A DNA stretch of 64,000 nucleotides, from the NCBI GenBank assembly GCA_963785735.1, contig CAWAWJ010000001.1, forward strand, positions 124,001-188,000, given 5' to 3'. A program made the translations under genes and the position numbers. Each line of letters starts with the position of its first letter. The first letter of the stretch is position 1. Positions 51,249-60,426 of the stretch are shown here, piece after piece. The notes below the pieces were generated by a model. The model saw only the letters and a list, made by a program, of their open reading frames with translations. It was not told where the DNA came from and did not search any database. This stretch comes from REEB95 sp963785735 (lineage in GTDB: Bacteria; Pseudomonadota; Alphaproteobacteria; ATCC43930; CGMCC-115725).

Positions 51249-52526
51249 CTATTCGCCGATCAGGCGCGGGCGCGGCGGGGATGCTGGCGGGGTTTCGACC
51301 TCTTCCGCCTCGCCTTCGATGGTCTCTTCGAGACGGCGAACCTCGTAGGCCGGCAGGCTCGCCGGCAACGGCTTCTTAGCCTGGACACCGAGCTTACCGA
51401 GCTTGCGGGCGCGCGACAGAACGTTCCGGTTCACCGACCGGGCAAAATCAGCGAAGGCGTTGGACGCGGTCTCGATTCCCTTGCCGAGCTTGACCGCGCT
51501 TTCGAGCGCGACGCGAACGCTATCGAGCAAATCGCCGGCGGTTTCCACGATACGGTTCTGATTCTCGGCTTGGCGCTGGCGACGGATATCGCCCGCCGCG
51601 AAGGCTATGATGGCGTGGAGCGTGCTGGGCCCGGCCGGGATGATTCCCTGATCTTGCGCCTTGCGGCGGAAATCCGGATCGGCGTGGCAGAGCTTATCAA
51701 GCGTGATCTCGCTCGGCAGATACATCACGCTCAGCATGCGCGCGATCTCGCCGCCACGCCCGGCATCGCGGAAAGCGGTATGCACCGCGCCCTGATAGTC
51801 TTTCGACGCCAGCGCCCGCAGATGCTGGTTCATGGTGGAAGCCAGGCCGCGATAGGCGGCCGCCTCCGCCTCCTTGCCCTCGGCCTCGGCGATGTCGAGC
51901 ACCGCCTTCGATGCCTTGCAGTCGATTACCAGCACGGTGTCGCCGGGCAGGAACACCACCGCGTCGGGCCGCAGGCGCTGGCCCGTTGCCTCGCCCGGCG
52001 CGTGAAATTGCAGCACATAGTCGCGGCCTTCCTCAAGCGCGAAGGATTTGAGCGTATTGGCAAGGCCGATTTCGGCGATCTGTCCGGCGCCGCCGGGGCT
52101 CGACAGCGCGCGCATCACCGTATCGATGGTCCTGCCCTTGTCCTGCATCTGGCTGTTGAGCGCAGCCACGGCGGCATCGAGCTTGACCGCGTGATCGACC
52201 AGCGGCTTAGCCAGCGCCACGAGCCGCGCCTCGGTATCCTTTTTTGATTCGGCGTTTTCGCGCTTGTGATCTTCCAAGAGCTTGGAAGAGAGATCGAGCG
52301 CGGTTTTGTGCATCGCCGCCTGCGCCGCCTGGAGGCTTTCCCGGCGCAATGTCTCGAAATCGCCCCGGCGGTTTTCCGCCTCGCTGAGCTTTTCGCGCGC
52401 GACATCCAGCTCGCGCTCGGCCGCGTGTCGGGCCCTGATTGCCGAGTCGCGGGCAAGGAAGAGCCAGACGAGGCCCACGGCCATTACCGCCAGGAGAACG
52501 TACAATCCGATTTCCATGGCCCGCAT
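51249..52526 (-). CDS. rmuC: DNA recombination protein RmuC
   Basis: 425 residues. An N-terminal membrane helix (IGLYVLLAVMAVGLVWLFLA), a coiled coil, then the nuclease-like core with RPDAVVFLPGDTVLVIDCKA, the K of DCKA belonging to the restriction-endonuclease-type active site. It limits inverted-repeat recombination in E. coli. ATG at 52526; MEIGLYV at 52517 is equally plausible. Convergent with recR, stop codons abutting. Confidence 0.93.
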   Translation of the reverse strand: MRAMEIGLYVLLAVMAVGLVWLFLARDSAIRARHAAERELDVAREKLSEAENRRGDFETLRRESLQAAQAAMHKTALDLSSKLLEDHKRENAESKKDTEARLVALAKPLVDHAVKLDAAVAALNSQMQDKGRTIDTVMRALSSPGGAGQIAEIGLANTLKSFALEEGRDYVLQFHAPGEATGQRLRPDAVVFLPGDTVLVIDCKASKAVLDIAEAEGKEAEAAAYRGLASTMNQHLRALASKDYQGAVHTAFRDAGRGGEIARMLSVMYLPSEITLDKLCHADPDFRRKAQDQGIIPAGPSTLHAIIAFAAGDIRRQRQAENQNRIVETAGDLLDSVRVALESAVKLGKGIETASNAFADFARSVNRNVLSRARKLGKLGVQAKKPLPASLPAYEVRRLEETIEGEAEEVETPPASPPRPRLIGE

Positions 52527-52597
52527 CTTATCCCAAGCGCCGGCCCGGCCGCTAACCCGTTGACGGGCCGGGTTGCAGGCCCTACCTAAGAATAATC

Positions 52598-53122
52598 ATG
52601 GCCATTCTTGCCATCCTCACCGCGCCCGACCCGCGCCTGAAGAAGAAATCCTTGGCTCTCAAGGCGGTGGATAACCGCGTGCGCCGGCTGATGTCCGACA
52701 TGGTCCAGACCATGTACGAATCGAACGGCATCGGGCTTTCCGCGCCGCAGGTGGGCGTGCTGGAGCGCGTCATCGTGGTCGATTGCGCGCGCGAGGGCGA
52801 AAAGCCGCAGCCGATGAAGATCGCCAATCCCGAGATATTGTGGGCGTCGGACGAGACCGTGGTGTGCAGCGAGGGTTGTCTCTCCCTGCCGGAGCAATAT
52901 GCTGACGTGACAAGGCCCTCCGCAATCCGGCTCCGCTATCTCGACGAGCAGAACGAGATCCGCGAGATCGAGGCCAAAGGCCTGCTCGCCACCTGCATCC
53001 AGCACGAGATGGACCATCTCGAAGGCGTGCTTTTTGTTGACCACATTTCTGCTCTGAAGCGCGGCATCATCCTGCGCAAGCTTTCCAAGTTGAAGCGCCA
53101 GAACTCCCCGGTTCCGGCCTGA
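52598..53122 (+). CDS. def: peptide deformylase
   Basis: 174 residues. Metal and active-site motifs GIGLSAPQVG, EGCLSLPEQYA and QHEMDHLEG with the two His ligands and Glu. Removes the formyl group from nascent proteins. Heads def-fmt-truA on one strand (16-nt gap to fmt). It has a normal family length. Confidence 0.97.
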   Translation: MAILAILTAPDPRLKKKSLALKAVDNRVRRLMSDMVQTMYESNGIGLSAPQVGVLERVIVVDCAREGEKPQPMKIANPEILWASDETVVCSEGCLSLPEQYADVTRPSAIRLRYLDEQNEIREIEAKGLLATCIQHEMDHLEGVLFVDHISALKRGIILRKLSKLKRQNSPVPA

Positions 53123-53138
53123 AGGGGCAAGCCGCCCC

Positions 53139-54080
53139 ATGACCAAGCTGCGCCTTGCCTTTATGGGCACGCCGGTTTTCGCGGCCACCATCCTCGAGGC
53201 GCTGCTGGCGGCCGGGCACGACATCGCCTGCGTCTATTGCCAGCCCGCACGCCCGGCCGGGCGCGGCCACCGCGTGCAGCCCTCGCCGGTGCAGGAACTG
53301 GCCGAACGCAAGGGTTTGAAGATCGAGACGCCCATCCGGCTCGACGCAAGCCACGCCGCGCGCCTGGCGTCGCTCAAGCTCGACGCCGCGGTGGTGGCGG
53401 CTTATGGCCTGATCCTGCCTAAGCCGATGCTGGCAGTACCCCGGCTCGGCTGCGTCAATGTCCATGCCTCGCTGCTTCCGCGCTGGCGGGGTGCCGCGCC
53501 GATCGAGCGCGCGATTGAGGCGGGCGATAGGGAGACCGGCATCTCGATCATGCAGATGGAGGAAGGGCTCGATACCGGTCCGGTCTATCTAACTGCGCGC
53601 GTGCCCATCGGCGCCAAGACGACCGCGGGCGAACTCCAAAAGATGCTGGCCGAACAAGGATCGGCGCTGCTGCTCAAGGTGCTGGACGGGATATCCGCCG
53701 GCACGCTCAAGCCCCAGAAGCAACCCGCCCAGAGTGCCACATATGCCAAGAAACTTTCACGCGAGGAATCCGCGCTCGACTGGCGTAAACCCGCCTTGGA
53801 ATTGGAACGCGCGATCCGCGCCTTCGATCCCTTTCCCGGCTGTCATTTCACCTACAAGGACGAGCGCATCCGCGTGCTGGCGGCCGAAATCATCGAATCG
53901 CCGAAACAATCCCCGCCCGGCACGGTGTTGGACGGAACTCTGGCGATAGCCTGCGGCCAGGGGACGCTCCGGTTGACGCGGCTGCAACGCGCCGGGCGCG
54001 GCGCGCTTGAAGCCGGGGCCTTCCTGCGCGGCTTCCCCATTCCCGAAGGCACGATCCTGCCATGCCCCGCTACAAGCTGA
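53139..54080 (+). CDS. fmt: methionyl-tRNA formyltransferase
   Basis: 313 residues. Formylates Met-tRNAfMet using 10-formyl-THF. FMGTPVFAATILEALLAAG, catalytic Asn/His region VHASLLPRWRGAAPIERAI and MQMEEGLDTGPVYL are present, with the smaller C-terminal tRNA-binding domain. It overlaps truA by 19 nt. Confidence 0.96.
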   Translation: MTKLRLAFMGTPVFAATILEALLAAGHDIACVYCQPARPAGRGHRVQPSPVQELAERKGLKIETPIRLDASHAARLASLKLDAAVVAAYGLILPKPMLAVPRLGCVNVHASLLPRWRGAAPIERAIEAGDRETGISIMQMEEGLDTGPVYLTARVPIGAKTTAGELQKMLAEQGSALLLKVLDGISAGTLKPQKQPAQSATYAKKLSREESALDWRKPALELERAIRAFDPFPGCHFTYKDERIRVLAAEIIESPKQSPPGTVLDGTLAIACGQGTLRLTRLQRAGRGALEAGAFLRGFPIPEGTILPCPATS

Positions 54081-54808
54081 CGCTCGAATATGACGGCACC
54101 GGCCTGGTCGGCTGGCAGCGCCAGGGAAACGGGCTTTCAGTCCAGGAAATCCTGGAAACCGCCACCGAACGCTTTTGCGGCAAGCGCGTCACCGTCCATG
54201 GCGCCGGCCGCACCGATGCCGGGGTTCACGCGCTGGCGCAGGTCGCGCATCTGGATCTGCCGAAAGAGGCCGCGCCCGAGACCATCCGCAGCGCCCTCAA
54301 TCAGCATGTGAAGCCGCATGCGGTCTCGGTGCTGAGCGCCGAGCGTGTCACCGATGCTTTCGACGCGCGGCGCTCGGCCCGCGGCCGGGTCTATCTCTAC
54401 CGCATCCTCAATCGCCGCCCGCCGCCCGCGGTCGAGCGCGGCCGGGTCTGGCATGTCGGGCCCGGGCTCGACGCGGAGGCCATGCACGAGGCGGCGCAGG
54501 CATTGACCGGCAAGCATGATTTTTCGAGTTTCCGCGACACGATGTGCCAGGCGAAATCGCCGGTGAAGACGCTCGACGCGCTCGAAGTTTCGCGCAGCGG
54601 CGACGAGATCCGCATCGAAGCGCGGGCGCGCTCCTTCCTCCATCATCAGGTGCGCAACATGGCCGGCACACTCAAGCTGGTGGGCGCGGGCAAATGGGAC
54701 AAGAGCGACGTCAAAAAGGCGCTCGAGGCGCGCGACCGTCGCGCGGCCGGACCGACCGCGCCGCCAGAAGGGCTTTACCTGGTGCGCGTGATCTATGCCG
54801 AGGATTGA
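54062..54808 (+). CDS. truA: tRNA pseudouridine synthase A
   Basis: 248 residues. Converts U38-40 of tRNA anticodon arms. Catalytic Asp in GAGRTDAGVHALAQVAHLD; the RNA-binding region contains FSSFRDTMCQAKSPVKTLD and RSFLHHQVRNMAGTLKLVG. Last gene of def-fmt-truA. Confidence 0.96.
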   Translation: MPRYKLTLEYDGTGLVGWQRQGNGLSVQEILETATERFCGKRVTVHGAGRTDAGVHALAQVAHLDLPKEAAPETIRSALNQHVKPHAVSVLSAERVTDAFDARRSARGRVYLYRILNRRPPPAVERGRVWHVGPGLDAEAMHEAAQALTGKHDFSSFRDTMCQAKSPVKTLDALEVSRSGDEIRIEARARSFLHHQVRNMAGTLKLVGAGKWDKSDVKKALEARDRRAAGPTAPPEGLYLVRVIYAED

Positions 54809-54817
54809 AGGCTCAGC

Positions 54818-55639
54818 TTAGGGCTTGGATTTTTCGTCTTCGAGCGGCACGCTGTAGCGCATGCCCAAAAAGCCGGCATTGCCATGCACCGAATCCTGGG
54901 TGCCGCCGCCCTCGAATTGCAAATGCGGCATCACTTGCATCTTCAGGCTCACGCGGGTGCCTTCGACCAGCGGGGTGAAGACGCCATCGCCCCACCAGTA
55001 ATGCGCGGCGGCAATGCGCGCGCCGTCGAGATAAGGAACCGGCATCCCGAATTCGAGGTCGTGTCCGGAGAGCGAATGCTCGGCCAAGGCACTGCCGACC
55101 ACGGGGCCGCGGGTGGTGGCATTGGTGAGATAAGACACCGGATCAAGCGCCGTGGCGCTCATTTCGGCGCCGAGATTGGCTTGCGCGTGGCCCAGCGCCC
55201 AGCTGCGCTCGCTGGTCGCGACCGCTTCCTGGGACAGAGCGGCAAGCGACAGCCGGCGCTGCCCGCGCGGCGAGGAATCCGATTCGGCATAGTCATTCTC
55301 GGACGCGGCGGCATGATCGCGGTTCGCGGCAGCCGGATTGAGTGGAACCATGCGCGAATTGGTTTCGAGCGCGAGCAGGCCGAGGCCCGGACGCAAATCG
55401 CGACTCGTGCCCACGCCGATCTCCATCTTGTTCATCCAATTGGCGGCCACGCCCACGGCATGGGACAGGCCGCCATCGGTGATCGATTGGCGCAGGCCGA
55501 GAATGAATGCGGAAATGCCCTTGCCGTCCACCGGTGAAGCGCCTTCCGCGAAGGCGGGCGCGACGGAGGATATCAGTGCCCCCGCAAGGGCGGCGGCGGA
55601 TGCAAGTTGCACTGCGCGCAACAGAACACGGTTCTCCAT
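54818..55639 (-). CDS. exported protein with inverse-autotransporter-like barrel strands
   Basis: 273 residues with signal peptide (SSVAPAFAEGAS). The C-terminal 80 residues read LEFGMPVPYLDGARIAAAHY, the WWGDGVFTPLVEGTRVSLKM region and GFLGMRYSVPL, resembling the end strands of an intimin/invasin (inverse autotransporter) beta-barrel. The middle is Ala/Ser-rich. No passenger Ig-like domains are present and the barrel is too short for a full one, so it may be a truncated or divergent relative. Same strand as dapE, 104 nt away. Function unknown. Confidence 0.6.
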   Translation of the reverse strand: MENRVLLRAVQLASAAALAGALISSVAPAFAEGASPVDGKGISAFILGLRQSITDGGLSHAVGVAANWMNKMEIGVGTSRDLRPGLGLLALETNSRMVPLNPAAANRDHAAASENDYAESDSSPRGQRRLSLAALSQEAVATSERSWALGHAQANLGAEMSATALDPVSYLTNATTRGPVVGSALAEHSLSGHDLEFGMPVPYLDGARIAAAHYWWGDGVFTPLVEGTRVSLKMQVMPHLQFEGGGTQDSVHGNAGFLGMRYSVPLEDEKSKP

Positions 55640-55743
55640 AAATGAAACATTAATCCGGAATTAGTTAAAACCGCGTTAATACTACCGGGATTTAAGCAGA
55701 ACGCCAATCCCGCAAGCGGCGCTATCCCCGCGGAATTATTGGG

Positions 55744-56928
55744 TTATCGGCCGGCCTTCCCCGGAAAATAGAGTTCCAAGACATTGCGATAGATTTCCGT
55801 GAGATTTTCAATGTCTTGGAGGCTGGCCTGCTCATCGACCTTGTGGGCACTCTCGCCGATCAGGCCGAACTCGGCCACCGGACAATAGGCCTGGATGAAG
55901 CGCGCATCCGAGGTGCCGCCGCCGGTACCGAGGCTGGGCGTCAATTTCGTGACGCGTTTCACCGCCTCGGTCAGGGCGTTGCTCACCTCGCCTGGCGGCA
56001 CTCTGAAAGATTCGCCGCTCACGCGGATATCGAGCTTATCGGTTTCGCGCCAGCCGGCCTTACGAAGCACATCCCTCATCCAACGGTCCAAGGTCTGGCC
56101 GGTCCATTGGTCGTTGAAGCGGATGTTCAACGCGGCGCGCGCCGTATCCGGGATGATATTGGCCGCGGGATTACCTATATCGACCGTCGAGATCTGGAGA
56201 TTTGACGGCTCGAAATTGGCGCTTCCCTGATCGATGGGCGTCGAGACCAGCGCGTGCAGCATCGCCACCAGCCGGTGGGCGGCGTTGTCGGCGCGCTGTG
56301 GATAGGCGGTGTGGCCCTGGACTCCGCGCACGGTGAGGGTGCCATTGAGGCTGCCACGCCGTCCGATCTTGATCGTGTCGCCCAGGGTTTTGGCGCAAGT
56401 CGGCTCGCCCACCATGCAGGCGTCGAGCTTCTCGTTGCGCTCTTTGAGCCATTCGAGAACCTTCTTGGTGCCGTTGACGGCAATCGCTTCCTCGTCCCCG
56501 GTGATGAGCAGGCTGATCGAACCGCCGAAATCGCGCCCGCGCGACGCCACGAAACGCGACACCGCGGCCGTGAAACAGGCGATCGCGCCTTTCATGTCGG
56601 CGGCGCCGCGGCCGATGAGGGCGCCGTTCTTTTGCGCGGCGGCGAAAGGGTCCGACGACCAGCCGGCAAGGGTCCCCGGCGGTACCACGTCGGTATGGCC
56701 GGCGAAGCAGAAATTGCGCCCGGTCTTGCCGAGCCGCGCATAGAGGTTCAGCACCTTGTCGGTGCCTGGCTCGGCGAATTCGACGGTCTCGCATGCGAAG
56801 CCCAGCCCTTCGAGCGCGCGCGCGAGATGGGGGATCGCGCCCGCATCCTGGGGCGTGACGCTCGGAAAACGGATCAACTCCGCCGCGAGCTGCGCGGGAT
56901 CGATGGTGCCCATGGGTTTTCCGGCCAT
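55744..56928 (-). CDS. dapE: succinyl-diaminopimelate desuccinylase
   Basis: 394 residues. M20 zinc peptidase of lysine/DAP synthesis. Metal ligands in FCFAGHTDVVPPGT, GRGAADMKGAI, ITGDEEAIAVNG and near the C-terminus SAHKVDEQ. The dimerisation-domain TVRGVQGHTAYPQRADNAAH is standard. ATG at 56928 shares its A with the dapD TGA (TGATG); a long frame to 58005 is antisense to pirin and dapD shadow. Confidence 0.95.
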   Translation of the reverse strand: MAGKPMGTIDPAQLAAELIRFPSVTPQDAGAIPHLARALEGLGFACETVEFAEPGTDKVLNLYARLGKTGRNFCFAGHTDVVPPGTLAGWSSDPFAAAQKNGALIGRGAADMKGAIACFTAAVSRFVASRGRDFGGSISLLITGDEEAIAVNGTKKVLEWLKERNEKLDACMVGEPTCAKTLGDTIKIGRRGSLNGTLTVRGVQGHTAYPQRADNAAHRLVAMLHALVSTPIDQGSANFEPSNLQISTVDIGNPAANIIPDTARAALNIRFNDQWTGQTLDRWMRDVLRKAGWRETDKLDIRVSGESFRVPPGEVSNALTEAVKRVTKLTPSLGTGGGTSDARFIQAYCPVAEFGLIGESAHKVDEQASLQDIENLTEIYRNVLELYFPGKAGR

Positions 56929-57758
56929 CAGTCGCGCAGCAATTCGTTGATCGAGGTCTTGGCGCGCGTGCGTGCATCCACCCGCTTGACGATGACACAA
57001 CAGGCGAGACTCGGGCCTTTGCCGTCCTTGGCCGGCAGGCTGCCCGGCACCACCACGGCATAGGGCGGCACGCGCCCGGTGAAAACCTCGCCCGAGGCGC
57101 GGTCGACGATCTTGGTCGAGCCGCCGATGAAGCACCCCATGGCCAGCACCGCGCCTTCCTCGACGATCGCGCCCTCGGCCACCTCGCTGCGCGCGCCGAT
57201 GAAGCAATGATCCTCGACGATGACGGGTGCTGCCTGAACCGGTTCGAGCACGCCGCCGATGCCGACCCCGCCGGAGATGTGGCAATTGGCGCCGATCTGC
57301 GCGCAAGAGCCCACCGTCGACCAGGTGTCGATCATGGTGCCCGGCCCCACATAAGCGCCGACATTGACGAAGCACGGCATCAATACGGCCCCGGGAGCAA
57401 TAAACGCGGAATGGCGCACCACCGCGCCCGGCACGGCGCGAAATCCCGCCTTGCGGAACTGGGCGGCGCCCCAGCCGGCGAATTTGGACGGCACCTTGTC
57501 CCACCAGCGCGCGCCGCCGGGCCCGCCGGCGATCGGTGCCGTATCGGTGAGGACGAAGGACAGCAGCACCGCCTTCTTGAGCCATTGATGGACATGCCAG
57601 GCGCCGCCGCTTTTCTCGGCGACGCGAACCGTCCCCAGGTCGAGCAGATCGAGCGCGGAGGCGACCGCCTTGCGCGCGGCCGCCCTCGCCTTGGCGTCGA
57701 GCGTCTGGCGCCGCTCCCAGGCGGAATCGATGGTCGTTTGCAGGCGTGAAATATCCAT
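56928..57758 (-). CDS. dapD: tetrahydrodipicolinate N-succinyltransferase
   Basis: 276 residues. Left-handed beta-helix of hexapeptide repeats (MPCFVNVGAYVGPGTMIDTW, STVGSCAQIGANCHISGGVG and following) and the C-terminal CVIVKRVDARTRAKTSINEL. Succinylates tetrahydrodipicolinate. Coupled to dapE, so the two succinyl-branch steps are made together. Confidence 0.96.
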   Translation of the reverse strand: MDISRLQTTIDSAWERRQTLDAKARAAARKAVASALDLLDLGTVRVAEKSGGAWHVHQWLKKAVLLSFVLTDTAPIAGGPGGARWWDKVPSKFAGWGAAQFRKAGFRAVPGAVVRHSAFIAPGAVLMPCFVNVGAYVGPGTMIDTWSTVGSCAQIGANCHISGGVGIGGVLEPVQAAPVIVEDHCFIGARSEVAEGAIVEEGAVLAMGCFIGGSTKIVDRASGEVFTGRVPPYAVVVPGSLPAKDGKGPSLACCVIVKRVDARTRAKTSINELLRD

Positions 57759-57874
57759 GGCGTGAAGGTTTTAAGGCGGCTGGCGCGGCAACACAAGTGG
57801 CGGGACCAGAGCCTGACAAACCCGGCGACGAAGGTTCATAATGGTGGGTCACGTGATGGCGGGAGGCGCCAAGA

Positions 57875-58789
57875 ATGAGCTGGCAACCGGCGGCGGAACC
57901 AGGGGCGGATGAGGCGCCGCAGGCAGCGCTCGAAATCATCATCGAGCCTCGCCTGCGCGATCTAGGCGACGGTTTCTCGGTGCGGCGGGTTTTGCCTTTC
58001 GCCAAGCGGCGCGCGGTCGGCCCCTTCGTCTTTTTCGATCATTTCGGTCCCACCGTCTTCGCCCCGGGCCAGGGCATGGATGTGCGGCCGCACCCGCATA
58101 TCGGCCTTGCCACCATCAGCTACCTGTTCGAGGGCGAGATCATGCACCGCGACAGCCTGGGCAATGCGCAGCCGATCCGGCCGGGCGAGGTCAACTGGAT
58201 GACCGCCGGGCGCGGCATCGCGCATTCAGAACGCACGCCGCCCGCGTTGCGGAAGAACGGCTCACGGCTCTGCGGCATCCAGAGCTGGGTGGCGCTGCCG
58301 CGCAAATTCGAGGAAACCGCGCCGCAATTTGTCCATTACGCCAAGGACGCGCAACCCGTGATCGCGGACGAAGGCAAAACCCTGCGCCTCATCGCTGGAT
58401 CGCTATTCGGCAAGCGCGCGCCGGTCGAAGTCTTTTCCGGCATGTTCTATGCCGATGCAGAAATGATTGCCGGCGCCACGCTGGAACTGGACGGCGAACA
58501 TGCCGAGCGCGCGGCCTATATCGTCGCCGGTGCGGTCGAATTCGCCGGAACCCGCCACGAGGCCGGGCGCATGCTGGTGTTCCGGGGCGGAGCGCCGGTG
58601 ATGCTGGCCGCGCGGGAGCCCGCGCGTCTCATGCTCTTGGGCGGCGCGAGCCTCGACGGGCCGCGCCATATCTGGTGGAACTACGTTTCGAGTTCCGAGG
58701 CACGCATCGAGCAGGCCAAGGCGGATTGGAAAGAGGGCCGCTTCGCCAAGGTGCCGGGCGACGACGAGTTCATCCCCTTGCCGGAGTGA
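57875..58789 (+). CDS. pirin-family cupin protein
   Basis: 304 residues. The N-terminal cupin has FFDHFGPTVFAPGQGMDVRP and HPHIGLATISYLFEGEIMH; the HPH and later AHSERTP histidines bind Fe. Some bacterial pirins are quercetin 2,3-dioxygenases, others regulators. The C-terminal cupin ends with YVSSSEARIEQAKADWKEGR. It diverges from dapD and overlaps the convergent HAD gene by 20 nt. Confidence 0.9.
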   Translation: MSWQPAAEPGADEAPQAALEIIIEPRLRDLGDGFSVRRVLPFAKRRAVGPFVFFDHFGPTVFAPGQGMDVRPHPHIGLATISYLFEGEIMHRDSLGNAQPIRPGEVNWMTAGRGIAHSERTPPALRKNGSRLCGIQSWVALPRKFEETAPQFVHYAKDAQPVIADEGKTLRLIAGSLFGKRAPVEVFSGMFYADAEMIAGATLELDGEHAERAAYIVAGAVEFAGTRHEAGRMLVFRGGAPVMLAAREPARLMLLGGASLDGPRHIWWNYVSSSEARIEQAKADWKEGRFAKVPGDDEFIPLPE

Positions 58790-59468
58790 CAGGACGCGCC
58801 ATCGCGGCGTGGCTAAGGAACGACGCCAGATCCTCGACGGTGTGATGGATATGTGGCGCGTGGGAGGATTCGAGCTCGGGATGCGGACCGTTCTTGAGCC
58901 AGATTGTGGTCATCCCGAGCGCCGCCGCCGGCGGCAGGTTGCGCGCCATGTCCTCGATCATGGCCGCGCGCGCGGGCATGATTCCGTAGCGCGCGATCAG
59001 ATCGCGATATCCCGAGGGATCGGGCTTGGGGCGGTAATCGATGGCGGCGATGTCGTGGATGGCGTCGAAATGCGCCGCCAGGCCCAGGCGGTCGAGCACG
59101 CGCTCGGCGTGGCGCCTGGTGCCGTTGGTGAAGACCAGCTTGCGCCCCGGCAACGCCGCCAAGGCGCGGCCAAGGACCGGATCGGCCACCACCGCGGATA
59201 AATCGATCTCATGCACGTAATCGAGAAAACGCTGCGGCTCCAAGCCGTATTCGTCCATCAGGCCCCTAAGCGTGGTGCCGTGCTGGCTGAAATAGCGCCG
59301 GCGCAAGGCGTGGGCGTCGTCATGGTCGAGCCGCAGCTCCTCCATGATGAAGCGCCCCATGCGCTCTTCGACCTCGACATAAAGCTGGCAGGAGGCGGGG
59401 TAGAGCGTGTTGTCGAGATCGAAGATCCAGCTCTCGATGCGGTCGAGCGGCGTGGGTGCGGCCGGCAT
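58770..59468 (-). CDS. HAD-family pyrimidine 5'-nucleotidase-like phosphatase
   Basis: 232 residues. HAD motif I is WIFDLDNTLYPA, motif II KLVFTNGTRRHAERVL, motif III YRPKPDPSGYRDL, and IEDMARNLPPA near motif IV. The NTLYP opening and length fit pyrimidine nucleotidases related to SDT1/YjjG. I use ATG 59468; a TTG at 59480 overlapping argB's stop would couple them and is possible. It follows argB by 8 nt. Confidence 0.88.
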   Translation of the reverse strand: MPAAPTPLDRIESWIFDLDNTLYPASCQLYVEVEERMGRFIMEELRLDHDDAHALRRRYFSQHGTTLRGLMDEYGLEPQRFLDYVHEIDLSAVVADPVLGRALAALPGRKLVFTNGTRRHAERVLDRLGLAAHFDAIHDIAAIDYRPKPDPSGYRDLIARYGIMPARAAMIEDMARNLPPAAALGMTTIWLKNGPHPELESSHAPHIHHTVEDLASFLSHAAMARPVTPARG

Positions 59469-59476
59469 GACGGGGC

Positions 59477-60400
59477 TCAATGCCCGCGCTTGCGGCGGCG
59501 GATCAGAGTGCCGACGCCGTGATCGGCGAACAGCTCCAAGAGGATGGCATGGGGCACCCGGCCGTCGATGATGACCGAGGCCTCGACCCCGGCCGCAATC
59601 GCCTCGATGCAGGTCTCGACCTTGGGGATCATGCCGCCCGAGATGGTGCCGGCGGCGATCATGGTCTTAGCCTCGGCGACCGAAAGCTCATGGACGAGCT
59701 TCTTCTTCTGGTCGAGCACGCCAGTCACGTCGGTCAGCAGCAAAAGCCGGACCGCCTTGACCGCGCCCGCCACCGCGCCCGCCACGGTGTCGGCGTTGAT
59801 GTTATAGGTCTCGCCGCGGTCGCCCACGCCGATGGGCGCGATCACCGGGATGATGTCGGAACGGATCAGATGCTCGAGCACCGCGGCGTCGACCGCCGCG
59901 GGCTCGCCGACGAAGCCCAGATCGAGCACCTTCTCGATATTGCTGTCGCTCATGCGTTTCTTGGTGATCTTCCGCGCCCGGATCAGATCGGCGTCCTTAC
60001 CGGAGAGGCCGATCGCCTTGCCGCCGGCCTTGTTGATAGCGGCGACGATCTCCTTGTTGATTGAACCCGACAGCACCATCTCGACGATCTCGACCGTGTC
60101 TTTGTCGGTGACGCGCAATCCATCGACGAAGGAGCTCTTGATCTTGAGCCGCTCCAGCATCTGGCCGATCTGCGGCCCGCCGCCGTGGACGACGATGGGA
60201 TTGACGCCGACCTGTTTCAACAGCACCACGTCGCGCGCGAACAACTCGGCGATGGACGTGTCGCCCATGGCGTGGCCGCCATATTTCACCACGACAGTCC
60301 TGCCGGAATAGCGCCGCATATAGGGCAGCGCTTCGGACAGGGTGACGGCCTTGGCCGCGGCGGCGGCGTCGATCGGGTTGGGCGGGGACTTCTCGCTCAT
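59477..60400 (-). CDS. argB: acetylglutamate kinase
   Basis: 307 residues. RTVVVKYGGHAMGD and VGVNPIVVHGGGPQIGQ bind ATP and substrate; the IPVIAPIGVGDRGETYNINA segment is typical. It is the second step of arginine synthesis, feedback-inhibited by arginine in many bacteria. Between engB and the HAD gene. Full length. Confidence 0.97.
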   Translation of the reverse strand: MSEKSPPNPIDAAAAAKAVTLSEALPYMRRYSGRTVVVKYGGHAMGDTSIAELFARDVVLLKQVGVNPIVVHGGGPQIGQMLERLKIKSSFVDGLRVTDKDTVEIVEMVLSGSINKEIVAAINKAGGKAIGLSGKDADLIRARKITKKRMSDSNIEKVLDLGFVGEPAAVDAAVLEHLIRSDIIPVIAPIGVGDRGETYNINADTVAGAVAGAVKAVRLLLLTDVTGVLDQKKKLVHELSVAEAKTMIAAGTISGGMIPKVETCIEAIAAGVEASVIIDGRVPHAILLELFADHGVGTLIRRRKRGH

Positions 60401-60426
60401 GGCGGGCGTTTATAGCGGCATCGGGC

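Noticed and set aside
55744..58005. 753-residue leftward open frame
   Set aside because: It is dapE plus out-of-frame dapD; dapE starts at 56928.
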